Source: JAFGJQ01 sp964495075 (GTDB lineage Bacteria > Planctomycetota > Phycisphaerae > UBA1845). Taken from it: a stretch of 64,000 nucleotides of DNA. The stretch spans positions 1 through 64,000 of the forward strand of contig CAZBUJ010000011.1 of assembly GCA_964495075.1 (NCBI GenBank). The letters are read 5' to 3'. Shown piece after piece: positions 49,990-58,229 of this stretch. The notes under the pieces are model-generated. The model was not told where the DNA came from. It ran no database searches and was given only the letters and a program-made list of their open reading frames with translations. A program made the translations under genes and the position numbers. The first letter of the stretch is position 1; each line of letters starts with the position of its first letter.

Positions 49990-51327
49990 TCACAACAACG
50001 TTCCGTGAAGGACAATGCTCGCCACGCTCAGGTAGATGATGAGGCCCGAGACATCGACAAGTGTCGCGACGAATGGTGCCGAAGCGCTGGCGGGGTCCAG
50101 ACGCAGGGCGCGCAGCACAAACGGCAACATGCAACCGGCGACGTTGCCCCACATCACCACGCCGACCAGACTGGCGGCCACGGTTACCGCGACCAGGACG
50201 TAGTGTTCGCCATACAGGGAAGAGTGCCTGGCAGCGCGGTAAACGTATTCCCAGGCGAGAATCCGCACCAGGGCGATGGCCGCCAGGATTCCCCCGAGCG
50301 CGAACCCGGTGATCACTTCCCGGCGCGCCACGCGCAGCCAGTCGCGCAGCCGCACATGGCCCAACGCCATCGCCCGGATGATGAGCGTCGAGGCCTGTGA
50401 CCCGGAATTGCCGCCGCTGCTGACGATCAGCGGAATGAACAACGACAACACCACCGCCCGGGCCAGCTCCTGCTCGAAGAAGGCCATGGCGGTAGCGGTA
50501 AATGACTCGCCGATAAACAAGGCGGCCAGCCAGCCGATGCGCTTGCGAACGATGGTGGAAGCGCTGAGCTGCAGATAGGGCTTGGCGAGCGCCGCCATGC
50601 CTCCCAACTTGTGGATGTCCTCGGTGTCCTCCGCATTCACGACGTCCAGAATGTCGTCCGCGGTAATCAGACCTTTCATCCGGCCCTCCGTGTCGAGCAC
50701 GGGCAGCGCGAAGAGGTCGTGACGGGCGAAAATGTGGCTGATCTCTTCCTGATCCATGTGCTCCGGCACGGTGACCAGCCGCGTGTTCATCACGTCGGTC
50801 ACCCGCTTGTCCGGTTTGGCGCGGATCAGTTCGCGGAACGGGACCACCCCCAAGAGACGCTGCTGCGGGTCCAGTACGTACGCGAAATGCACGGCTACGA
50901 TCGGCTCTTGGATCTGCCGGCGCAGATAGGCGATGGCCTCGTCGACGGTCATCTCCGGCCGCAGGCGATAGAATCGCGGATTCATGAGCCCGCCGGCGGC
51001 GTCCTCCGCGTAGGCCAGCAGCGCGGTCACGTGGCTGTGCATCGGTCTGTCCAGCATGGCCAGCAGTCGGTCGCGCGTGGCGGCATCCGCTGCATGCTGG
51101 ACGAGGTCGGCGGTGTCATCGGGAGCGAGCAGGCGGACCCATACGCGCTGCTCGGGCACGTTCATCTCGGCAAGAAGCTCGAGCTGGTCGTCCGAGGCGA
51201 GCGACACAAACAGGTCCTCGGCGTAGGCCCGCCCCAGCAGGGTGAACCCTTCCAGGCGCTCCTGCGGTGACAGGACGGGCCAGGCCTCGTGGAGTTCGGT
51301 GCGTGTAATCGTCTCCCTCGTTACCAT
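49990..51327 (-). CDS. mgtE: MgtE-type magnesium transporter
   Basis: 445 residues. N-terminal helical MgtE_N domain (about 20-120), two CBS domains (about 130-250; VTDVMNTRLVTVPEHM and LPVLDTEGRMKGLITADDILDV) and a membrane domain with five hydrophobic segments from about 280; SSGGNSGSQAST is the conserved selectivity-region motif. Cytoplasmic domains close the channel at high Mg2+. The ATG at 51327 follows a short purine stretch; longer forms have low-complexity N-termini. It is convergent with the ntrC-type gene (6-bp gap). Confidence 0.92.
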   Translation of the reverse strand: MVTRETITRTELHEAWPVLSPQERLEGFTLLGRAYAEDLFVSLASDDQLELLAEMNVPEQRVWVRLLAPDDTADLVQHAADAATRDRLLAMLDRPMHSHVTALLAYAEDAAGGLMNPRFYRLRPEMTVDEAIAYLRRQIQEPIVAVHFAYVLDPQQRLLGVVPFRELIRAKPDKRVTDVMNTRLVTVPEHMDQEEISHIFARHDLFALPVLDTEGRMKGLITADDILDVVNAEDTEDIHKLGGMAALAKPYLQLSASTIVRKRIGWLAALFIGESFTATAMAFFEQELARAVVLSLFIPLIVSSGGNSGSQASTLIIRAMALGHVRLRDWLRVARREVITGFALGGILAAIALVRILAWEYVYRAARHSSLYGEHYVLVAVTVAASLVGVVMWGNVAGCMLPFVLRALRLDPASASAPFVATLVDVSGLIIYLSVASIVLHGTLL

Positions 51328-51788
51328 GGTAGAGTCTCCCGTGCCCGCGATTGTCCACCTCACCACGCAAACGCATGATCGGGGCCGCACGACCGGCGGA
51401 GCCGGAGGCACGCGTCGATTATAGTCCCCGCCCACCGAACTGAACGAGTCGGGGCGGCGACGTCGGCGGCTGCGATACCAGGGGCCAAAAGCAGCACGGC
51501 GGCCTTCCAAATCACTGATGTGCTTCTCCAAGGATCTCTGAGGCATCACGCCCCAATGTGGCAAAACGCCGCGCTTGACGCAATGTCCAACCTGCGGCCG
51601 TCCGGCCCGAGCGTTCGCGGAAACCGCCGGAGGTCGCGGATGTCCGCCTTTTAGCGTGCAAAACACATGTCCGGAAGCCCCCGCGCCTCGAAGCTCGTAT
51701 CCACGCCCGGCGGCATGGGTTTTGCCCGGGAGTGCAGTGGAGGGAACTTGTTGAAACACACGAACACTCGGCCACGGGAGGCGGTCGG
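51328..51788. other. Divergent intergenic region with a -24/-12-like element
   Basis: About 460 bp between mgtE (-) and a receiver gene (+). No gene supported. It contains the GG-N10-GC element at 51712-51725. Confidence 0.4.
51712..51725 (+). promoter_or_regulatory. Possible sigma-54 promoter of the receiver pair
   Basis: CGGCAT-GGGTT-TTGC: the invariant GG (51712-51713) and GC (51724-51725) are 10 bp apart, with two departures from TGGCAC. It is 63 bp before the ATG at 51789, much like the better element before 43067. Confidence 0.42.
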
Positions 51789-52229
51789 ATGAGACAAGAA
51801 ACAAACAACCCGTCAAGCCAGGCGAACGCGAGGCGGCGGAGGCCGGCGGGGGCCGGCTCGCCGCACGTCCTGGTGGCTGAGGACGACGACGAAATGCGGG
51901 CCCTGCTTGCCCAGACCCTTCGCGCCAGCGGGTACGAGGTTGGGGAGTACTCGGACGGACTCCGCCTGGTGGCGCGTCTCGCCTCGGCGCAGGCAGGCGA
52001 ATTCGATGCAATCGTGTCGGACATTCGAATGCCGGGCGCTTCAGGCCTCGCCATTCTCGAAGGCCTGAAGAAGTGCCAGGATGCGCCGCCCGTCATCCTG
52101 ATCACCGCGTTTGGCGACCGCGAGACGCACGAGCTTGCCCGGCGACTTGGGGCCGCCGCGATGTTCGACAAGCCATTCGATGTGGACGAACTCCTGGCGG
52201 CACTTCGCCGTATCGCGCCCCTGCCTTAG
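51789..52229 (+). CDS. Stand-alone receiver-domain response regulator
   Basis: 146 residues: a 24-residue Arg/Gly-rich leader then one receiver domain (VLVAEDDDEMRALLAQ, Asp78 in AIVSDIRMPG, ILITAFGD, MFDKPFDVDELL). No output domain. Paralogue of 43067 and 52266, sharing the DDxEMRALL and GAAAMxDKPF segments. It begins after a possible sigma-54 element and is 36 bp before the next receiver gene. Confidence 0.87.
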   Translation: MRQETNNPSSQANARRRRPAGAGSPHVLVAEDDDEMRALLAQTLRASGYEVGEYSDGLRLVARLASAQAGEFDAIVSDIRMPGASGLAILEGLKKCQDAPPVILITAFGDRETHELARRLGAAAMFDKPFDVDELLAALRRIAPLP

Positions 52230-52265
52230 ATCGGATGACGTTGGAGCGAAATCACGAGAGATCCC

Positions 52266-52730
52266 ATGATACCCTACAAGCCCAACCGGGAAGATCGTGG
52301 AGACGCCCGTCGTGATCCGCCGGACAGGCGAGCACCTCGGATCCTCGTCGCCGAGGACGACGACGAAATGCGAGCCCTCCTGTACCAGGCTCTCAGCAAC
52401 GCCGGGTACGAGGTGGTGGCGTTGTCGGACGGGCTCGAGTTGATGGAGCACCTGGCTTCCTATCTGGCCCCCGGGAGCCCCGTGGATGTCGATTTGATCG
52501 TCTCGGATATTTGCATGCCGTGGGTGAACGGGCTTGAGGTGCTGCGCGTGATCAGGCAATACGTCGGATACCCCCGGGTAATCCTGATCACCGCCTTCGG
52601 AGATGACGAGGTGCACACCAAGGCAAGTCGCCTGGGCGCAGCGGCCGTCATGGACAAACCATTCGATGTTGAGGAACTGCTCGCCAGAGTCCGGGAGATG
52701 ATTCCCGGCAAGCGAGTCTCGGGTCCGTAA
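52266..52730 (+). CDS. Stand-alone receiver-domain response regulator
   Basis: 154 residues, one receiver domain after a basic, proline-containing leader. Key residues: acidic pocket in VAEDDDEMRALLYQ, Asp81 in LIVSDICMPW, Thr in VILITAFGD, Lys in VMDKPFDVEELL. Adjacent to and similar to the receiver at 51789, so a tandem duplication is likely. It is followed 58 bp later by the Deg protease gene, probably on one transcript. Confidence 0.87.
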   Translation: MIPYKPNREDRGDARRDPPDRRAPRILVAEDDDEMRALLYQALSNAGYEVVALSDGLELMEHLASYLAPGSPVDVDLIVSDICMPWVNGLEVLRVIRQYVGYPRVILITAFGDDEVHTKASRLGAAAVMDKPFDVEELLARVREMIPGKRVSGP

Positions 52731-52788
52731 GGGACGTGTGGATGAAAGGAACCAACCTGGGCCAAGAGCCAGAAGATGGAGCATTACC

Positions 52789-54279
52789 ATGAAACGTACA
52801 AAGCCGATCATTATTGTTGCCCTGCTCGCGGGGGCTGCCGTCGGCCTCGGCCTCGGTATGCCCGACGCGATATCCGGCGTCGCGTACGCCGTGGAGCGCG
52901 GTCAGGCGACCGCCGCCCGCGAACAGTTGAAGGAAGCGCGCGACCTGTCCCTGGCCTTCGAGCACGTGGCAGAAGCCGTCAAGCCGTCCGTGGTGAACAT
53001 CCGATCGCTCAAACGCGTTCAGGCCGTCGGGCGCTTCCAGCGCGCTCCCAGCCCTTTGCCGGAGCCGTTCCAGGAGTTCTTCGGCGACGACTTCCTGGAC
53101 CGGTTCTTCCAGCATCGCATGCCACCGGGAGGTTTCGTCCAGCAGGGAGTTGGCACCGGCGTCATCGTTGGTGCCGATGGCTACATCCTCACGAACAACC
53201 ACGTGGTTGAAGGGGCGGACGATATCACCGTGACCCTGTCCGACAACCGCACGTACGATGCCAAAGTCGTGGGTACCGACGAGAAGACGGACCTCGCCGT
53301 CGTCAAGATCAAAGCCGGCGATCTCATGCCGGCCGAGCTGGGTGATTCCGACGCCATCCACGTCGGCGAGTGGGTCCTGGCCCTCGGCAATCCCTTCGGT
53401 CTGTCACAAACCGTGACCGCCGGCATCGTCAGCGCCAAAGGACGAGCCAACGTCGGTATTGCCGATTACGAGGATTTCATTCAGACCGACGCCGCCATTA
53501 ATCCCGGCAACAGTGGTGGGCCTCTCGTCAGTCTGGACGGCGACGTCATTGGCATCACCACGGCGATCGCGACGCGAAGCGGCGGCTACCAAGGCGTCGG
53601 CTTCGCCATTCCGACGAACATGGCCAAAACCATCATGCACGACATAATCGGCGGCGGCAAGGTGATCCGCGGATGGATCGGCGCCGCAATCCAGAACCTG
53701 ACCGAGGATCTTGCGAAGTCATTCAACTACCACGGAACCGAGGGCGTACTCATCGGCGACGTGAGCGAGAACGGACCGGCCGACAAGGCCGGATTGCAAA
53801 GTGGCGACATCGTCGTCGAGTACAACGGCAAGTCCATGCACGACATGAATCAACTGCGTAACCGTGTGGCGGCCACGAAGCCGGGCACGGAAGTCCGGAT
53901 CGAAATCGTCCGTGACGGCCACCGACTGACGAAGACCGTCAAAATCGGCGAGCTCGAGAGCCATGGCGTCGTGGCGGCCGGTCATGAGCCGTCCGCGGAT
54001 CTCGGTTTTACCGTTCAGACCCTGACGCCCGATCTGGCCGACCGCCTCGGGTTGGGGGCCGATGCGCACGGCGTGGTGGTGACCGGCGTCGAGCCCGGTA
54101 GTCTGGCCGACCGCGCCGGAATCCGGACCAAAGACGTGATTGTTAACGTCGGCGGCGATCGCGTGACCGACGTCGGAAGTTTCCATGACGCAATGGCCAA
54201 ACGGGACTTGAGCCAAGGCGTGCGCCTGCAGGTCAAAACCGAAGGACTCAAACGCTTCGTCTTCTTGAGAAGGAGCTGA
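52789..54279 (+). CDS. Deg/HtrA-family periplasmic serine protease
   Basis: 496 residues. N-terminal signal or anchor (IIIVALLAGAAVGLGLGM). Trypsin-like domain with catalytic His138 (LTNNHVVEG), Asp168 (KTDLAVVKIK) and Ser242 (NPGNSGGPLV). Two PDZ domains, about 290-380 and 400-490 (GPADKAGLQSGDIVVEYN, SLADRAGIRTKDVIVNVGG). It degrades or refolds misfolded envelope proteins. The ATG at 52789 is preferred over an upstream in-frame start because it begins the signal peptide directly. Its place after paired receivers suggests control by the local signalling system. Confidence 0.93.
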   Translation: MKRTKPIIIVALLAGAAVGLGLGMPDAISGVAYAVERGQATAAREQLKEARDLSLAFEHVAEAVKPSVVNIRSLKRVQAVGRFQRAPSPLPEPFQEFFGDDFLDRFFQHRMPPGGFVQQGVGTGVIVGADGYILTNNHVVEGADDITVTLSDNRTYDAKVVGTDEKTDLAVVKIKAGDLMPAELGDSDAIHVGEWVLALGNPFGLSQTVTAGIVSAKGRANVGIADYEDFIQTDAAINPGNSGGPLVSLDGDVIGITTAIATRSGGYQGVGFAIPTNMAKTIMHDIIGGGKVIRGWIGAAIQNLTEDLAKSFNYHGTEGVLIGDVSENGPADKAGLQSGDIVVEYNGKSMHDMNQLRNRVAATKPGTEVRIEIVRDGHRLTKTVKIGELESHGVVAAGHEPSADLGFTVQTLTPDLADRLGLGADAHGVVVTGVEPGSLADRAGIRTKDVIVNVGGDRVTDVGSFHDAMAKRDLSQGVRLQVKTEGLKRFVFLRRS

Positions 54280-54434
54280 TCGTCGGGAAAGCTCGTCGGA
54301 CGGCGCCGGGACGCGCCATGCCGGACGGCGGCACCGGCGGCGGATGCGGTCGCGCTGCTTGGAAGTGCAATGGGTACAAGTGGCTTCGAGTCCGGGGTGC
54401 GAGCAGCGTCATTCGCAGTGGAAAGGTCGAAACC

Positions 54435-56948
54435 ATGTACGTTGCACAGGTACGGGTCGAGGACGCGACTCGCCAGGCCGCCGAAGTGCTCTTCAAAGAC
54501 ACGGAGAGTTCCCCACGGGGCCTGAGCAGCGCGGAGGCCCGGCGGCGCATCGAGCGGGTCGGCTTGAACGAACTGGCCGAGCGAAGGGAAAGCCCGGTTC
54601 TGAAGTTGCTCGGCTATTTCTGGGGTCCCATGCCCTGGATGATCGAAGTCGCCGCGCTGCTGTCGCTGATTGTCCGGCACTGGGTGGACCTGATCATCAT
54701 CCTGGTGATGCTGGCATTCAACGCTGTTGTGGGCTTTTGGCAGGAGTTTCAAGCATCCAACGCGCTCGCCGCGCTCAAGAAGAGCCTCGCCCTCAGCGCC
54801 CGTGTGCTGCGCGACGGACAGTGGCGGGAGGCGCCGGCCCGCGAGCTCGTTCCCGGGGACATCCTCCGCGTTCGTCCCGGCGACATCATTCCGGCCGACG
54901 TGAAGCTGGTTGACGGAGACTATTTGAGCATCGACCAATCGGCTCTCACTGGCGAATCTCTGCCGGTGGACAAGCAACTCGGCGACGTGGCCTTCTCCGG
55001 TTCGATCGCGAAGCAAGGGGAGATGGTCGCGCTGGTTACGGCCACGGGCGAAAGCACGAAATTCGCCAGGACGGCGAAGCTGGTCGAGCAAGCCGGCGCC
55101 GTGTCGCATTTTCAGAAGGCGGTGCTCACGATCGGAGACTACCTGATCTATATCAGCCTCGGCCTCGCGGTCGTTCTCGTCTTCGCCCAGCTGATGCGCG
55201 GGGACTCCTTCCTGTCGGTCTTCCAATTCGTCCTGATTCTCGTCGTGGCCGCCATCCCCGTCGCCATGCCTGCCGTTCTCTCCGTCACCATGGCCCTGGG
55301 GGCTGTGGCGCTGTCGCGCCTGAAGGCGATCGTCTCCAGATTGCAGTCGATCGAGGAAATCGCGGGCATCGACGTCCTCTGTTCGGACAAGACGGGTACC
55401 CTGACGGCCAACACGCTGTCACTCGGCGAGCCCGTCACTGTTGACGCGAAGGACGAACCGGAACTGCTGCTGGCGGCGGCGCTGGCCTCGAAAGCGGAAA
55501 ACCGCGACGCCATCGACGATGCGATCGCGAAGGGCCTGGCTGATCCCGCCGCCCTCGCGGAATACGAGCAATTGCGGTTCATACCTTTCGATGCCAAGCG
55601 AAAACGAACCGAGGCCGAGGTCCGTCACGCCCGCGGTTACACCTTCTCGGTAACCAAAGGTGCGCCTCAGGTCGTCCTGGAGCTCTGCCAGCTCGACCAG
55701 CGCGCCAGGCAGGCCGCGGAACAATGCGTTGACCGTTTTGCGTCCAGGGGGTACCGCTCGCTCGGTGTGGCCCGGAAAGACAACAGCGATGCCTGGCGAC
55801 TGCTGGGCATCATCCCCCTCTTCGATCCGCCGCGCGAGGACTCCGCCGACGTCATTCGGCGAGCCCGGGAGCATGGGATCGACGTCAAGATGGTCACGGG
55901 TGACAACCTGGCCATCGCGCGCGAGACATCCCGCCAGCTCGGCCTCAAGACCGACATCCTCCGAGCCGATGACGTGTTCGACGGGAACGAGGACCAGAGC
56001 TCCTCCCCGGTCCTGGACGAGCGGATCGAGCAAGCCGACGGCTTCGCCCAAGTTTACCCCGAGCACAAGTACGAGATTGTGCGAGCCCTGCAGCGCCGCG
56101 GCCACCTGGTCGGAATGACGGGAGACGGGGTCAACGACGCGCCAGCGCTCAAACAGGCGGAGGTGGGCATCGCGGTCTCGGGCGCCACCAACGCTGCCCA
56201 GGCGGCCGCCTCGCTCATACTCACGGCCCCCGGGTTGAGCGTCATCATCAAGGCCATCGAAGAGGCCCGGCGGATCTTCGAACGCATGACCAGCTATGCC
56301 ACGTACCGTATCACGGAGACGATCCGCATCATGTTCTTCGTCGTGTTGGCAATGGTCACGTTCAACTTCTATCCCATCACCACGGTGATGATCATCCTCC
56401 TGGCCTTGCTCAATGACCTTCCCATCCTGACCATCGCCTACGACAACACCCGGCTGGACCTCCGGCCGGTACGCTGGAGCATGCGCCGCGTGCTCACCGT
56501 CTCCACGATCCTGGGGCTGGTGGGCGTCGTCGAGAGCTTCGGCCTCCTGCTGATCAGCAAGTTGTGGCTCACTCTTGACCCGGCTCGACTTCAGTCATTG
56601 ATCTACCTGAAGCTGGCGGTGGCCGGCCACTTGACATTGTTTGTGGTTCGCACCGAGCATCATTCATGGAGCCGACCGTACCCCGCCCGCCTGCTCCTGC
56701 TCGCCGTCGTAGGTACTCAGACGCTGGCCGCCCTGATCGTGGGCTTTGGCTGGCTCGTGGCCAGCATCCCCTGGTCCTACGTGGCGTTCGTGTGGGCGTA
56801 TTGTCTCGCGTGGTTCGTCGTCGAAGACTGGGTCAAAGTGCAGGTGTACCGCCATCTCAACCTGAGCGGCAAGCGGCATCGGAGCTTCCTGGACTGCCTG
56901 CAGACCACCTTGCACCCGCGACAGGCAACCTCGAATGCAGGCCGGTGA
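54435..56948 (+). CDS. P-type ATPase, plasma-membrane H+-ATPase (P3A) type
   Basis: 837 residues, the length of bacterial and archaeal P3A pumps. Features: N-terminal cation-ATPase domain, WGPMPWMIE in TM1, actuator motif LTGES (171-175), PVAMPAVL in TM4, phosphorylation site Asp318 in CSDKTGTLT, KGAP in the nucleotide domain and TGDGVNDAPALK in the hinge. About ten membrane segments. It would export protons at the cost of ATP, helping pH or ion balance. Start at ATG 54435; a longer N-terminus has no homology-like features. It fits the surrounding stress and ion-balance genes. Confidence 0.9.
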   Translation: MYVAQVRVEDATRQAAEVLFKDTESSPRGLSSAEARRRIERVGLNELAERRESPVLKLLGYFWGPMPWMIEVAALLSLIVRHWVDLIIILVMLAFNAVVGFWQEFQASNALAALKKSLALSARVLRDGQWREAPARELVPGDILRVRPGDIIPADVKLVDGDYLSIDQSALTGESLPVDKQLGDVAFSGSIAKQGEMVALVTATGESTKFARTAKLVEQAGAVSHFQKAVLTIGDYLIYISLGLAVVLVFAQLMRGDSFLSVFQFVLILVVAAIPVAMPAVLSVTMALGAVALSRLKAIVSRLQSIEEIAGIDVLCSDKTGTLTANTLSLGEPVTVDAKDEPELLLAAALASKAENRDAIDDAIAKGLADPAALAEYEQLRFIPFDAKRKRTEAEVRHARGYTFSVTKGAPQVVLELCQLDQRARQAAEQCVDRFASRGYRSLGVARKDNSDAWRLLGIIPLFDPPREDSADVIRRAREHGIDVKMVTGDNLAIARETSRQLGLKTDILRADDVFDGNEDQSSSPVLDERIEQADGFAQVYPEHKYEIVRALQRRGHLVGMTGDGVNDAPALKQAEVGIAVSGATNAAQAAASLILTAPGLSVIIKAIEEARRIFERMTSYATYRITETIRIMFFVVLAMVTFNFYPITTVMIILLALLNDLPILTIAYDNTRLDLRPVRWSMRRVLTVSTILGLVGVVESFGLLLISKLWLTLDPARLQSLIYLKLAVAGHLTLFVVRTEHHSWSRPYPARLLLLAVVGTQTLAALIVGFGWLVASIPWSYVAFVWAYCLAWFVVEDWVKVQVYRHLNLSGKRHRSFLDCLQTTLHPRQATSNAGR

Positions 56949-57184
56949 TCGAGGTTGGTTCCATGACAACCCACGATCATGGCCCGCGCCACCACGGATG
57001 GCACGGCGCTCTTTCGAATCCAGGCCCCGGATGAATCCGCGGGCCTGAAACGATTGGAATGAACGCCCTTCGGACGCTATGCTCCCTCGATTCAGGGAGG
57101 CGGGGGCGACGACCCGAATGCTCTTCAGCCGCGGGCCGTGGGGCCCGTCGACGCCCATCGACTCCGCCGTTGCCGCAAGGCTCG

Positions 57185-58216
57185 ATGCGCGCCTCTCGGA
57201 ATGATGTCTATTGCTCGATGGACGAGGACCTGGAAATGCCCGGCGGGCCGTCAGCCGTTCCAATCAAACCGAAGGGACGCCTTCGCCGCGTGGCGGGCAT
57301 CGTCCTGCCGATGATCTTCCTGATCCTTGCCGTCTGGATGCTGCACCGGGAACTCAGGAACTATGACGTACGTGACATCGTGGCCGAGCTGGCCGTGCTG
57401 TCGCGGCGGCAGGTGGCCCTGGCCTGCGCGTGCGCGATCTTGGCGTACTTGGTGCTGGCGGGCTACGACTGGCTCGCCCTCTTGCACGTTGGCCATCCCT
57501 TGCCGCTGGGCAAGGTCGCGTCCACCGCGTTTATCAGCTACGCCCTGAGCTACAATCTCGGGTACGGTCTTTTCATGGGAGGGTCAGTTCGCTTCCGGCT
57601 GTACAGCGCATGGGGGCTGGCTCCAGCAAACGTGGCCAAGGTCGTGGCATTCTGTGTCCTGACGTTCTGGGTCGGTCTGGCCGCGATCGCGGGCGCCATC
57701 TGCCTTCACGAGCCCACAACCATCGCTGCCGTCCTTCGACTGCCCCGCATCTTGATTCGACCGCTCGGCGCATTGCTTGCGCTCCTCGTCGCGGGTTACC
57801 TCGTGTGGAGCGCCGCGCAGCCCCGGCCGCTGCGGATTCGCGGTTGGGAACTGGGCCCGCCGCTTCTGTGGATCGCGGTGGGGCAGATCGTCGTAACGGT
57901 GCTGGACCTCGTCCTGGCCGGCACCGTTCTCTTTATTCTCCTGCCAGACGATGTCGGGCTTGCCTATCCGGGCGTAATCGGCGTGTACCTGATCGCGGTC
58001 GTCCTGGGCCTGGCCAGCCAAGTACCTGGCGGACTGGGCGTTTTTGAGACCGCGTTTCTTCACTTGCTTCCGACCAACGTCTCGCCGGCGGCGGTGACCG
58101 GTGCCCTGATCGCGTATCGCACGGTATACTACCTCTTCCCCCTGCTTATCGCCTTGCTCCTGTTGGGAGCACACGAGCTGCAGATTCGCCTCCAACACCA
58201 CGGAAGGCACCAGTAG
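57185..58216 (+). CDS. Lysylphosphatidylglycerol synthetase-like membrane protein (UPF0104)
   Basis: A 343-residue integral membrane protein with about eight hydrophobic segments. Family motifs: LSYNLGYGLFMGGSVRFRLY in the first half and LGLASQVPGGLGVFETAFLHLLP in the second. It corresponds to the membrane (flippase-like) part of MprF; the cytoplasmic aminoacyl-transferase part is missing, so a lipid transport role is more likely than lysine transfer. The start could also be 57218 (MDEDLEMPGG); no strong ribosome-binding site decides. It lies 13 bp before the permease gene. Confidence 0.82.
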   Translation: MRASRNDVYCSMDEDLEMPGGPSAVPIKPKGRLRRVAGIVLPMIFLILAVWMLHRELRNYDVRDIVAELAVLSRRQVALACACAILAYLVLAGYDWLALLHVGHPLPLGKVASTAFISYALSYNLGYGLFMGGSVRFRLYSAWGLAPANVAKVVAFCVLTFWVGLAAIAGAICLHEPTTIAAVLRLPRILIRPLGALLALLVAGYLVWSAAQPRPLRIRGWELGPPLLWIAVGQIVVTVLDLVLAGTVLFILLPDDVGLAYPGVIGVYLIAVVLGLASQVPGGLGVFETAFLHLLPTNVSPAAVTGALIAYRTVYYLFPLLIALLLLGAHELQIRLQHHGRHQ

Positions 58217-58229
58217 GTGGAGCTTGGGC

